A DNA stretch of 64,000 bases from Actinomadura macrotermitis (GTDB lineage Bacteria > Actinomycetota > Actinomycetes > Streptosporangiales > Streptosporangiaceae). The DNA is taken from contig NZ_WEGH01000004.1 in assembly GCF_009604375.1 (NCBI RefSeq), positions 1 through 64,000 of the forward strand. The letters run 5' to 3'. Numbering within the stretch: the first letter of the stretch is position 1; each line of letters starts with the position of its first letter. Shown one piece after another: positions 53,393-61,339 of the stretch. Made by a program: the position numbers and the translations under genes. The notes beneath the pieces are model-generated. The model did no database searches. It was not told the origin of the DNA and saw nothing but the letters and a program-made list of their open reading frames with translations.

Positions 53393-54321
53393 AGCACCTC
53401 CACCGCCGCGTCCACGGCGCCGGCGACGTCGCCGTCCGCCGGGTAGAGCAGGGACCGGCCGACGACCAGGCCGCGCACGGTCGGCAACCGCAGCGCCCGC
53501 CGCCAGCTGTCGAGCGTGGCGCGCGGGTCGCCGGAGACCTCGCCGCCGAGCAGCAGCGCGGGCATCGTCGAGGCCGCCATCACCCGCGCCATGTCGGGCA
53601 CGACCGGCACCTTCAGCCAGGTGTGCGCGGACGTCGCGCCGAGCCCGGCGCCGATCGAGATCGCCCGGATCATCGCCTCGGGGCTCAGGTCGTTGCGGAT
53701 CCGGCCGTCCACGCGGCTGGAGACGAACGGCTCGACCAGCGCCATCAGCCCGTGCCCGGCGAGCGCGGTCACCGCCCGCGCGCAGCCCTCCAGCGTGTCC
53801 GCGGTGGCCGGGTCGGCGTGGTCGATGCGCAGCAGCACCTTGCCGCCGTCCAGCCGGGCCGCCGCGATCGCGTCCGCGTCGTAGGCGGTGAACCGGTCGT
53901 CGATCTCGAACGACGCGCCGATGAGCCCGCCGCGGTTCATCGAGCCGATCACGATCTTGTCGTGCAGGACGCCGAGGAGCAGCAGGTCGTCGATCACGTC
54001 GGGGGTGGCCAGCAGGCCGTCCACGCCGGGCCGCTCCAGCGCCGTGCACAGCCGGTCGAGCAGCTCGCCGCGGTCGGCCATCGCGAGCGGGTCGCCGCCG
54101 GCGGCGAGCGCGCCGCGCGCCGGGTGGTCGGCGGCCAGCAGCATCAGCCGGCCGGACGGCCCGAGCAGCGCCGGGCGGCGGATCCGCGCGGCGGCGGCCT
54201 CGGCGACCGCCCCGGGGCGGAAGGCCCGGGTCTCCGCCAGCTCCGCGTACCGGCCGGCGGCTGGGGGCGCGGCCGGCGGCCCGGCCTGTCCGTCGCCGCT
54301 GCGCCGTGTGTCCACGCTCAT
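53389..54321 (-). CDS. Cgl0159-type (beta/alpha)8 protein, likely iol aldolase
   Basis: A 310-aa protein of the family named after Corynebacterium glutamicum Cgl0159. It has alternating strands and helices of a TIM barrel: LMLLAADHPARGALAAGGDP, GVDGLLATPDVIDDLLLLG, KVLLRIDHADPATADTLEGC and ALLLGGEVSGDPRATLDSWR. The lysine in HTWLKVPVV could be a Schiff-base residue of a class I aldolase. Its place between iolC and iolB suggests it cleaves the phosphorylated keto-sugar (the IolJ step), an inference since IolJ itself is a different class II aldolase. ATG at 54321; overlaps both neighbours by 4 bp. Confidence 0.88.
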   Translation of the reverse strand: MSVDTRRSGDGQAGPPAAPPAAGRYAELAETRAFRPGAVAEAAAARIRRPALLGPSGRLMLLAADHPARGALAAGGDPLAMADRGELLDRLCTALERPGVDGLLATPDVIDDLLLLGVLHDKIVIGSMNRGGLIGASFEIDDRFTAYDADAIAAARLDGGKVLLRIDHADPATADTLEGCARAVTALAGHGLMALVEPFVSSRVDGRIRNDLSPEAMIRAISIGAGLGATSAHTWLKVPVVPDMARVMAASTMPALLLGGEVSGDPRATLDSWRRALRLPTVRGLVVGRSLLYPADGDVAGAVDAAVEVL

Positions 54322-55271
54322 GCCTTCGCTCCGTTCATCAGTGCCGTCACCTCGTCGCTCGCGGGCATGGCCGCCGCGCAGGCCAGGCGCGAGGCGACGA
54401 GCGCGCCGGCGGCGTTGGCGAACCCGATGACGCGGGGCAGCTCCCATCCGGCCAGCAGGCCGTGGCAGAGCGCGCCGCCGAACGCGTCGCCGGCGCCGAG
54501 CCCGTTGACCACCGGGACGGGCACCGGCGGCGCCTGGACGGTCTCGCCGTCCGCGGCGACCGCGAGCACGCCCTCGGGGCCGCGCTTGACCACCGCGAGC
54601 CGCACGCCCCGGTCGAGCAGCGCGCGGGCGGCGCGCACCGGCTCCCGCTCGCCCACCGCGACCTGGCATTCGGCCAGGTTCCCGACGGCCACCGTGGCGT
54701 GCTCGAGCGCCTCGTCCGCCCAGCGGCCCGCCTCCTCCGCCGATTCCCAGAACATGGGCCGGTAGTCCAGGTCCAGGACGGTCAGCGCGCTGCGCGGCCG
54801 GAGGCCGAGGGCCGCGAGCGTCGCGGTCCGGGACGGCTCGGCGCACAGCCCGGTCACCGTCGCCCACATCACGCCGGCCGCCTCGATCGCGGCCCGGTCC
54901 AGCTCGTCCGCGCGGATCTCCAGGTCGGGGGCCTTGGGGAAGCGGTAGAAGTAGAGGGGGAAGTCGTCGGGTGGGAACAGCTCGCAGAAGGTGACCGGGG
55001 TCGGCAGGCCGGGGACGTCGGCGACGAACCGGTCGTCCACCCCGTACTCGGCGAGCGCCCGGCGCACGAAGCGGCCGAACGGGTCGGCGCCGGTCCGGGT
55101 GATCACCGCGGCGCTGCGGCCGTGCCGCGCCGCGGCGACCGCGACGTTGGTGGCGCTGCCGCCGAGGAACCGGCCGAACGTCTCGACCTCTTCCAGCGGG
55201 ACGCCGGACCGCAGCGGGTAGAGGTCGACCCCCACCCGGCCCATCGTGATGACGTCCAGTGCGCCGGTCAT
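54318..55271 (-). CDS. iolC: 5-dehydro-2-deoxygluconokinase (IolC)
   Basis: A 317-aa PfkB-family sugar kinase. It has GGSATNVAVAAARHGRSAAV and DPFGRFVRRALAEYGVD of the PfkB N-terminal signature, and the C-terminal VNGLGAGDAFGGALCHGLL with the anion-hole motif GAGD whose Asp is the base. TLDLDYRPMFW-like segment (VLDLDYRPMFWES) is conserved in IolC. It phosphorylates DKG to DKGP before aldol cleavage. Start ATG at 55271 overlaps the iolE-like gene by 4 bp and its stop overlaps the aldolase-fold gene by 4 bp. Confidence 0.94.
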   Translation of the reverse strand: MTGALDVITMGRVGVDLYPLRSGVPLEEVETFGRFLGGSATNVAVAAARHGRSAAVITRTGADPFGRFVRRALAEYGVDDRFVADVPGLPTPVTFCELFPPDDFPLYFYRFPKAPDLEIRADELDRAAIEAAGVMWATVTGLCAEPSRTATLAALGLRPRSALTVLDLDYRPMFWESAEEAGRWADEALEHATVAVGNLAECQVAVGEREPVRAARALLDRGVRLAVVKRGPEGVLAVAADGETVQAPPVPVPVVNGLGAGDAFGGALCHGLLAGWELPRVIGFANAAGALVASRLACAAAMPASDEVTALMNGAKA

Positions 55272-56152
55272 GCGCCGATCCCGGCGAGGAAGTCCAGGCA
55301 GGCGCGCACGTCCGCGACCGGTCCGGCGCCGGGCCCGGGCTCGCGGTCCAGGACGGTGTCCTGTTCCAGCACGTACCAGCCGCGGTAGCCGGCCGCCTCC
55401 AGGGAGCGGACGGTGCCCGCGATGTCCACGTCGCCGCCGCCGAGGGGGCGGTAGACGCCCTTGCGGACGGCGTCGGTGTAGGACAGCCGGCCGTGCCGGA
55501 CCTCCTCGGCGAGCCCGGCGTCCACGTCCTTGAGGTGGACGTGCGCGATCCGGCCCGGTTCGCGCGCCGCCAGCTCGGCGGGGTCGGTGCCGCCGATCAG
55601 CAGGTGGCCGGTGTCCAGGCAGAGGGGGATGCCCGAGCCGTCGAGCACCCGCCGCACCTCGCCCGACCGTTCCACCATGGTCCCGACGTGCGGGTGCAGC
55701 ACGGCCAGCACGCCGGCCGCCGCGGCGAGCCCGGCGATCCGGTCCAGGTTGGCCAGCAGCGCGGCCCAGCCCGCCTCGTCCGGCTCCGGGCGCTCGTCGT
55801 AGCCGTCCAGGCCGTGCGCCGCGGCGAGCACCAGCACCGGCCGGACCGAGTTGGAACGTTCCATGTCAAAGCCTTCAAGCGCCCGCCGCACCTCGGGCAG
55901 CGGGTCGCGGCCCGGATCGTGCAGCACGACCGGGACGAAGCCGCCGACCGGGCTCAGCCCGTGCGCGGCCAGCAGCGCGGTCCGGTCCGCGGCGGCGGCG
56001 GGCAGGAAGCCGTCGGGCCCGGACTCGGTGGCGGCCAGGCCGAGGCCCGCCATCTCCGCGAGCACCCGGGCGGGCTCCATCTGGTGGCCCCAGCCGGGGA
56101 CCTCGCACACTCCCCAGGAGATCGGGGCTCCCGCGACGCGGTCTTCGATCAT
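55268..56152 (-). CDS. iolE: Inosose dehydratase-like TIM-barrel protein
   Basis: A 294-aa xylose-isomerase-like TIM barrel. PISWGVCEVPGWGHQMEPAR is the typical IolE-like start, followed by GLAATESGPDGFLP. The metal-ligand strands are seen at GVLAVLHPHVGTMVE, GIPLCLDTGHLLIGG and IAHVHLKDVDAGLAE, and a last Glu at WYVLEQDTVL. These are the conserved His/Glu/Asp of the fold. IolE dehydrates inosose to the dione; IolI/IolH-type isomerases look similar, so the call is by context as first gene of the iol operon. ATG at 56152 has GGATGGAG before it. Confidence 0.82.
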   Translation of the reverse strand: MIEDRVAGAPISWGVCEVPGWGHQMEPARVLAEMAGLGLAATESGPDGFLPAAAADRTALLAAHGLSPVGGFVPVVLHDPGRDPLPEVRRALEGFDMERSNSVRPVLVLAAAHGLDGYDERPEPDEAGWAALLANLDRIAGLAAAAGVLAVLHPHVGTMVERSGEVRRVLDGSGIPLCLDTGHLLIGGTDPAELAAREPGRIAHVHLKDVDAGLAEEVRHGRLSYTDAVRKGVYRPLGGGDVDIAGTVRSLEAAGYRGWYVLEQDTVLDREPGPGAGPVADVRACLDFLAGIGA

Positions 56153-56237
56153 CGGCACTCCATCCCGCTGAAAGGCGACGCCGGCGCCGGCCGGCCCCGC
56201 CGAGTCTGCTGAAGGCCGCGCGGCCATGTCAATACTT

Positions 56238-56247
56238 TGTTAGGACA
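56238..56247 (-). promoter_or_regulatory. IolR-type operator box
   Basis: On the minus strand TGTCCTAACA (56247-56238) fits the motif KGWCHTRACA that I recall for the Corynebacterium glutamicum GntR-type regulator IolR. It lies between the iol operon and the divergent GntR gene in an AT-richer stretch (CAATACTTTGTTAGG), with TTGACA beside it on the minus strand. Confidence 0.6.
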
Positions 56248-56316
56248 TACTGAGGTAAGAACGTGTGATCAAACGCGGGGTACCATCGTGCGCAGGGCCC
56301 GACAAGGAGACGATGG

Positions 56317-57054
56317 ATGTACCGACCTCGTGTGATGGTGGACCGCAGCAGCCCCGTCCCGCTGTACTACCAGCTGGCCAAGCAGCTGGAGGCGGCGATC
56401 CAGTCCGGCGAGCTCTCCCCCGGCACCCGCCTGGAGAACGAGCTGGAGATCGCCGAGCGGTGCGGGCTGTCGCGCCCCACGGTGCGCCAGGCCATCCAGC
56501 ACCTGGTCGACCGGGGCCTGCTGGTCCGCAAGCGCGGCGTCGGCACCCAGGTCGTGCTGTCGGAGATCCGGCGCCCGGTCGAGCTCACCAGCCTGCACGA
56601 CGACCTGGCGGCGGCGGGACAGGACCCGCACACCGAGGTGCTGGAGCTCGGCCCGGTGGACGCCGACGATAAGGTCGCCAAGGAGCTGGGCGTCCCGCCG
56701 GGCACCACGGTGGTCCGGATGCGGCGGACGCGCTACACCGGCGGTGAGCCGCTGGCCCTGCTGACCAACTACCTGCCGGCCGGCCTGATCACCGTCAGCG
56801 CGGCCGACCTCGCCGCGCACGGCCTGTACGAGCTGCTGCGCGCGAACGGCGTCAACCTGCGCATCGCCAACCAGTCCATCGGCGCGCGCCGCGCCACGGC
56901 GGCCGAGGCCAGGCTGCTGGACGAGCGGCGCGGGGACCCGGTGCTCACCATGACCCGGACCGCCTACGACGACAAGGGCGGCGCGGTCGAGTACGGCTCC
57001 CACGTCTACCGGGCCAGCCGCTACTCCTACGCCCTCACGCTCGTCGAACGCTGA
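56317..57054 (+). CDS. GntR (HutC-subfamily) regulator of iol genes
   Basis: A 245-aa protein with the GntR winged helix at residues 10-75 (VPLYYQLAKQLEAAIQSGEL, then ELEIAERCGLSRPTVRQAIQ and HLVDRGLLVRKRGVGTQV). The UTRA ligand domain follows with RMRRTRYTGGEPLALLTNYL and YGSHVYRASRYSY. UTRA domains bind small sugars or acids, here likely an inositol derivative. It is divergent from iolE and probably represses the iol operon. AAGGAG precedes the ATG. Confidence 0.92.
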   Translation: MYRPRVMVDRSSPVPLYYQLAKQLEAAIQSGELSPGTRLENELEIAERCGLSRPTVRQAIQHLVDRGLLVRKRGVGTQVVLSEIRRPVELTSLHDDLAAAGQDPHTEVLELGPVDADDKVAKELGVPPGTTVVRMRRTRYTGGEPLALLTNYLPAGLITVSAADLAAHGLYELLRANGVNLRIANQSIGARRATAAEARLLDERRGDPVLTMTRTAYDDKGGAVEYGSHVYRASRYSYALTLVER

Positions 57055-57058
57055 CCGC

Positions 57059-57084
57059 CGGCCGGCCGGGGGCGGCGCCGGCCG
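57059..57084 (+). terminator. Hairpin after the GntR gene
   Basis: CGGCCGGC (57059-57066) pairs perfectly with GCCGGCCG (57077-57084) over a 10-nt loop, 5 bp after the GntR stop. Confidence 0.6.
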
Positions 57085-57095
57085 CCATGATCGAT

Positions 57096-57136
57096 TAGAG
57101 CGCTCTATTGAATTAGAGCGCTCTAACGCTTACGGT
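57096..57136 (+). promoter_or_regulatory. Phytase promoter with two LacI operators
   Basis: The perfect palindrome TAGAGCGCTCTA occurs twice, at 57096-57107 and 57114-57125, 18 bp apart centre to centre. TTGAAT (57108-57113) and TACGGT (57131-57136) make a -35/-10 pair with 17-bp spacing. The second palindrome lies exactly in the spacer and the first just before the -35, so a bound LacI-type dimer would block RNA polymerase. Confidence 0.75.
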
Positions 57137-57170
57137 GCAGGGCATCCCCCCGAACACAGGAGGCACCCTG

Positions 57171-58538
57171 ATGTCCTTCGCCCCCACCCGCCCGGTCCCG
57201 GCCGGCAGATCGCGCCTCACCGCCGCGGCGGTGACCGTGGTGCTCGCCACCGCCGTGCTGCCCGCCGTCCCCGCGGCGGCGGACGACGACGACCTCGCCC
57301 AGCTGCACGCCCGCCTGGAGACCCCCGCGTACTTCGACGACAAGGCCGGCGGCAAGGCCAACGCCGACGACCCCGCCATCTGGAACCACCCCTCCGACCA
57401 CCGCGGCGACCTGGTCGTCGGCACCCTGAAGCAGGGCGGCCTGGCGGTGTACGACGCCGCCGGCCACGAGATCCAGCACCTGGCCGCCCCCGCCCCGCCG
57501 CGCCCCGGTGACGAGCCGGGCCGCTTCAACAACGTCGACCTGGTCTACGGCTTCCGGCTGGGCGGCAGGAAGGTCGACCTCGCCGTGGTCTCCGACCGGG
57601 GCCGCGACATCGTCCGCACCTACGCGATCGACCCCGGCGGCGCGCTGCGGCACCAGGCACCGCTGACCGACGTCACCGACGCCGCCGCCCCGACGGTCTT
57701 CGCCGCGTCGCCCGACGAGGTCAACGACCAGAAGACCTCCTACGGGCTGGCCTCGTGGACCGGCGAGGACGGCGCCGCCTACGCCGCGGTGAGCCGGCGG
57801 CACACCACGCGGGTCGGCGTCGTCCGCCTGGAGGCCACCACCGCCGGCAAGATCACCTACCGGCGGGTCCGCGACGTCGACCTGCCCGCCTCGTTCCCGC
57901 TGCCGGGCGGGAAGACCTGGTCGCCGTGCGAGGACCCGGGCCGCGGCCCGCAGGTCGAGGGCATGGTGGCCGACCAGGAGCACGGCGTGCTGTACGCCGC
58001 GCAGGAGGACGTCGGCATCTGGAGGATCCCGCTGAAGGGCGGCGCGCCCAGGCTCGTCGACCGGGTCAAGGACTACGGCGTCCCGGCCGCCTACAACCCC
58101 GAGACCGACCGGTGCGAGGTCACCGGCCCGGACCCGGGCTACGGCGGCAGGCACCTGACGGCCGACGCCGAGGGCCTCACGATCTACCACAAGGACGACG
58201 GCGAGGGGTACCTGCTGGCCTCCAGCCAGGGCGACAACACCTTCGTGGCCTACGACCGCGAGGACTCCAACGACTACCTCGGCCGCTTCCGGGTCGCCCC
58301 CGGCGGCACCGTCGACGGCTCGGAGGAGTGCGACGGCGCCATGGTGACCAGCGCCCGCGTCGGCGACTTCCGCGACGGCCTGCTGGTCGTCCAGGACGGC
58401 TACAACGCGCCCGACTCGGTCGACGAGAACGGTGAGGTGCGCACCAACACCAACTTCAAGTTCGTCGACTGGAAGCTCGTCGCCGAGCCCCTCGACCTCG
58501 ACGTGACGCCGGGCGGCTGGGACCCGCGCGACGACTGA
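57171..58538 (+). CDS. Secreted beta-propeller phytase
   Basis: A 455-aa protein with a Sec signal peptide (SRLTAAAVTVVLATAVLPAV, cleavage after AAA). The mature part is a beta-propeller phytase: ADDPAIWNHPSDHRGDLVVG, GTLKQGGLAVYD, RFNNVDLVYGF, DLAVVSDRGRDIVRTYAID, VEGMVADQEHGVLYAAQED, LTADAEGLTIY and SSQGDNTFVAYDRE are the family blades, and the calcium/phosphate-binding acidic residues (DDPA, EGM, D-E-GL) are kept. It releases phosphate and lower inositol phosphates from phytate outside the cell. AGGAGG precedes the ATG. It neighbours the iol operon and a phosphatase/importer operon, so it may feed both phosphate and inositol supply. Confidence 0.94.
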   Translation: MSFAPTRPVPAGRSRLTAAAVTVVLATAVLPAVPAAADDDDLAQLHARLETPAYFDDKAGGKANADDPAIWNHPSDHRGDLVVGTLKQGGLAVYDAAGHEIQHLAAPAPPRPGDEPGRFNNVDLVYGFRLGGRKVDLAVVSDRGRDIVRTYAIDPGGALRHQAPLTDVTDAAAPTVFAASPDEVNDQKTSYGLASWTGEDGAAYAAVSRRHTTRVGVVRLEATTAGKITYRRVRDVDLPASFPLPGGKTWSPCEDPGRGPQVEGMVADQEHGVLYAAQEDVGIWRIPLKGGAPRLVDRVKDYGVPAAYNPETDRCEVTGPDPGYGGRHLTADAEGLTIYHKDDGEGYLLASSQGDNTFVAYDREDSNDYLGRFRVAPGGTVDGSEECDGAMVTSARVGDFRDGLLVVQDGYNAPDSVDENGEVRTNTNFKFVDWKLVAEPLDLDVTPGGWDPRDD

Positions 58539-58557
58539 CCCTTTCCCCCTCGACGGC

Positions 58558-58596
58558 GTGCGGCGGGCTGCTGATATAGATGGCGGCCCGCCGCAC
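58558..58596 (+). terminator. Hairpin after the phytase gene
   Basis: GTGCGGCGGGC (58558-58568) pairs perfectly with GCCCGCCGCAC (58586-58596) around a 17-nt AT-richer loop that includes GATATAG. The loop could also hold the -10 box of the next gene, so attenuation is possible. Confidence 0.6.
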
Positions 58597-58618
58597 GTCA
58601 GCGTCTGGAGAACCTCCC

Positions 58619-59605
58619 ATGTCCCATCCGACCCTGGAAGACGTCGCCGCCCGCGCCGGGGTCTCCCGCGCCCTGGTGTCCCTGGTGATGCGCGGCTCCC
58701 CCAAAGTCGGCAAGGAGCGCCGCGAGGCGGTGCTGAAGGCGGCCCGCGAGCTGGGGTACCGGCCCAACGTCATGGCCCGCGGCCTGGCCGCGGGCCGCAC
58801 CGGCATCGTCGGGGTGCTGCTCGGCGACCTGCACGAGCCGGTGTACGCCGCGATCCACGACGGGCTGGCCGCGGCGGCCGCCCGGCGCTCCGTCCGGGTG
58901 CTGCTGACCACCGGGGGCGGGCGGCCGGCCCGGGAGCGGGCCGCGGTGGAGCAGCTGCTCGACCTGCGGCCGGACGGGATGGTGCTGGCCGGGCCGCGGA
59001 TCGCCGCGGCCGAGATCGAGCGCGCCGCCGCCGGCTGCCCGGTGGCCGTGGTGGGCCGCTCCCTGCGCTCGGACCGCGTCGACCAGGTGACCGGTGACGA
59101 CGCGGCGGCGGTGGAGCGGGCCGTGGCCCGCCTGGTGGCGCTCGGCCACCGGCGCGTCGCCTGCCTGGACGCCGGTCCCGGCTCCGGCCGCCCGGCGCGC
59201 GACGCGCTGGAGCGCGCCTACCGGGCCGCGATGGAGGCCGCCGGCCTCGCCCCGGCCGTCCGTCCGCCCGGCGAACCGGCCGGCCCCTGGCACGGGCCCG
59301 GGGCGCCGACCGCCGTGCTCGCCCTCGGCGACTCCACGGGAACGGCGGCGCTGGCCGCGCTGTACCGCGCCGGGCTGAGCGTCCCCGGCGACGTGTCGCT
59401 GATCGTGCACGGCGACCCGCCGGGCGCGGCCGCCGCCGGCGTGACCACGGCCGCGCCGCCCCCGCGCGAGCTCGGCGGGCTGGCGATGGGGGCGCTGCTC
59501 GACCGGATCGACGCCGGCACGACGGCGGGGGGACGGCGGATCACCGTCCCCCCGGTCGTGACGGAGCGCGCCACGACGGCCCCGCCCCGCGGCACGCGAG
59601 GGTGA
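58619..59605 (+). CDS. LacI-family repressor, phytase-linked
   Basis: A 328-aa protein. The LacI helix-turn-helix is at residues 5-50 (LEDVAARAGVSRALVSLVMR) with the hinge helix GLAAGRTGIVGVLLGDLHEP. The periplasmic-binding-like effector domain follows, with DLRPDGMVLAGPRIAAAEIE and ALGDSTGTAALAALYRAGL. It is a short-ish member with normal architecture. It lies directly after the phytase gene, whose promoter has two LacI-type palindromes, so it probably controls phytase. The inducer may be an inositol phosphate or phosphate-linked sugar, an inference. ATG at 58619 follows GGAGAACCTCCC. Confidence 0.92.
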   Translation: MSHPTLEDVAARAGVSRALVSLVMRGSPKVGKERREAVLKAARELGYRPNVMARGLAAGRTGIVGVLLGDLHEPVYAAIHDGLAAAAARRSVRVLLTTGGGRPARERAAVEQLLDLRPDGMVLAGPRIAAAEIERAAAGCPVAVVGRSLRSDRVDQVTGDDAAAVERAVARLVALGHRRVACLDAGPGSGRPARDALERAYRAAMEAAGLAPAVRPPGEPAGPWHGPGAPTAVLALGDSTGTAALAALYRAGLSVPGDVSLIVHGDPPGAAAAGVTTAAPPPRELGGLAMGALLDRIDAGTTAGGRRITVPPVVTERATTAPPRGTRG

Positions 59606-59615
59606 CGCGCGCCGG

Positions 59616-59650
59616 CCCGGGGCGGGCCGGGCGCGCCGGCCCGCCCCGGG
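59616..59650. terminator. Bidirectional terminator hairpin (13-bp stem)
   Basis: CCCGGGGCGGGCC (59616-59628) pairs perfectly with GGCCCGCCCCGGG (59638-59650) over a 9-nt loop, between the convergent LacI gene and HAD gene. Confidence 0.8.
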
Positions 59651-59654
59651 CGGA

Positions 59655-60491
59655 TCAGGGCCGCGGCATGACGCGGTCGACCAGGTCGGCGACGGCGCCC
59701 AGGGCGCAGTCGGCGACCACGATGTCGGCGGCCGCGCGGACCCCCTCGTCCCCGTCGCCGACGGCCGCGCCGAGCCCGGCGGCCTGGATCATGTCCAGGT
59801 CGTTGGGGTTGTCGCCGATGGCCGCGACCCGCTCCATCGGCACCCCCTGGGCGGCCGCCAGCTCGCGCAGCGCCGTGCCCTTGGTCGCGCCCGCGGGCAG
59901 GACCTCCAGGTAGGTGCTCTCCGAGCGCACCAGCGTGACGCCCGAGCCCAGCACGCCGGCGAACCCGGCGAGGACGGCCTCGGCCGCGCCGACCTGCGCG
60001 GGCCGCTCGCAGATCAGCATCACCTTGATGATCTCGTCGAGGGGCAGCTCGCCCCAGGAGCCGATCCGGACCAGGCCGATGCGGTCCCGGCGCGCGTACT
60101 CGCGCAGCGCCGCCGAGTCGGCCAGCACGTGGGCGCGGCCGTCGCTGAACACCACCGGCCACACCCCTGCGGGCAGCTCGTCGAACAGCAGCGTCAGCCG
60201 CGCCCAGGCCGCCACGCTGAGGCAACGCCGGTACAGGACCGCCCCGCTTGCGAGGTCGACCACGCGGGCACCGTTGTAGAGGATCGCCGGGGTGGCGAGG
60301 CCGAGCTCCCGGTAGTACGGGAGCGCGGACTCCTCGCCGCGCCCGGTGGCGACCACCACGCTGCCGCCGGCGTCGGTGAAGCGGCGCAGCGCGGCCAGGT
60401 TCGGCTCCACGATCCGCAGGTCCCGGCCGACGAGGGTGCCGTCCAGGTCGGTGACGATCCACTCCACCGTCCGCACGCCGGTGGCGCTCAT
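59655..60491 (-). CDS. HAD-family (Cof-type) phosphatase
   Basis: A 278-aa HAD hydrolase of the Cof subfamily. Motif I is WIVTDLDGTLVGRD (nucleophile Asp), motif II VVVATGRGEES, motif III lysine in LPAGATKGTALRELA and motif IV IGDNPNDLDMIQAAG, with the usual C2 cap between. Targets of Cof enzymes are sugar phosphates and nucleotides; here an inositol or sugar phosphate is likely because of its neighbours. ATG at 60491 overlaps the IMPase gene stop by 4 bp, so it ends the importer/phosphatase operon. Confidence 0.92.
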   Translation of the reverse strand: MSATGVRTVEWIVTDLDGTLVGRDLRIVEPNLAALRRFTDAGGSVVVATGRGEESALPYYRELGLATPAILYNGARVVDLASGAVLYRRCLSVAAWARLTLLFDELPAGVWPVVFSDGRAHVLADSAALREYARRDRIGLVRIGSWGELPLDEIIKVMLICERPAQVGAAEAVLAGFAGVLGSGVTLVRSESTYLEVLPAGATKGTALRELAAAQGVPMERVAAIGDNPNDLDMIQAAGLGAAVGDGDEGVRAAADIVVADCALGAVADLVDRVMPRP

Positions 60492-61339
60492 CGCGGGCCC
60501 CCCGCCGCCTCCAGGCCGGCGATCTCCGCCAGCACCGAGCCGGCCAGGTCGAACCCGCCGACGCACGCCACGTAGCCGGGCGCGTCCCACTCGTCCCCGC
60601 CGGGCGCACCGCCGAGCGGCAGGTAGGTCCCGCCCGCCTGGCGGACGATCAGCAGCGCCGCCGCGACGTCCCAGGCGTTGACGGAGTTGCCGTAGGCCGC
60701 GTCCGCCCAGCCCGCCGCGACGTGCGCGAGGGACAGCGCGGCGCTGCCGGGACGGCGCAGCGTGGCGAAGGCGTCGACCAGCGTCGCGTAGCGCCGCAGC
60801 GCCGCGTCGCCGTTGCGGCGCAGCTCGCGCGCGTTGGGGTAACCGGTGACGATCACGCCGGTGCGGTCCCGCGCCGCGCCGGTGCTGCGGAGCGGCTCGC
60901 CGTTGCAGGAGGCGCCGGCCAGGTCGGCGGCGAACATGTCGTCGCGGACCGGGTCGTACACCGCCCCGGCCACCACCCGGCCGCCCGCCACGGCGGCGAT
61001 CGAGGTGCAGAAGAACGGCAGGCCGGCCGCGAAGTTGGCGGTCCCGTCGATGGGGTCGACGTACCAGCGGACGGCCGCGTCCCCGCCCTCCCCGCCGCGG
61101 GAGCCGCCCTCCTCGCCGACGACGACGCTGCCCGGGCTGTGCTCGGCGAGCACCTCCCGGATGGTCTCCTCGGCGGCGCGGTCGTGCTCGGTGACCGGGT
61201 CGTGGAAGTCGCGCTTGAGGTCGACCGGGGGGCGGGACCGGAACGCCCCGCGCAGCCGGTCGCCGGTCGCGCGGGCGGCGGCCTCGGCGATCCGGGCCAG
61301 CTCCCGGGACTCCGGGACGTCGATGGCCTCGGTGTTCAT
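60488..61339 (-). CDS. Inositol monophosphatase-family enzyme
   Basis: A 283-aa member of the lithium-sensitive phosphatase family. Metal-binding motifs are VVGEEGGSRGGEGGDAAVRW (EE) and YVDPIDGTANFAAGLPFFCT (DPIDGT), and the C-terminal SVNAWDVAAALLIVRQAGG with WD. The residues needed for Mg2+ catalysis are all present. It would hydrolyse inositol monophosphates to myo-inositol, though FBPase and histidinol-phosphatase members look alike. ATG at 61339 follows GAAGGAGA. It overlaps both HAD genes by 4 bp. Next to phytase and the iol operon, inositol phosphate is the most sensible substrate. Confidence 0.92.
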   Translation of the reverse strand: MNTEAIDVPESRELARIAEAAARATGDRLRGAFRSRPPVDLKRDFHDPVTEHDRAAEETIREVLAEHSPGSVVVGEEGGSRGGEGGDAAVRWYVDPIDGTANFAAGLPFFCTSIAAVAGGRVVAGAVYDPVRDDMFAADLAGASCNGEPLRSTGAARDRTGVIVTGYPNARELRRNGDAALRRYATLVDAFATLRRPGSAALSLAHVAAGWADAAYGNSVNAWDVAAALLIVRQAGGTYLPLGGAPGGDEWDAPGYVACVGGFDLAGSVLAEIAGLEAAGGPR

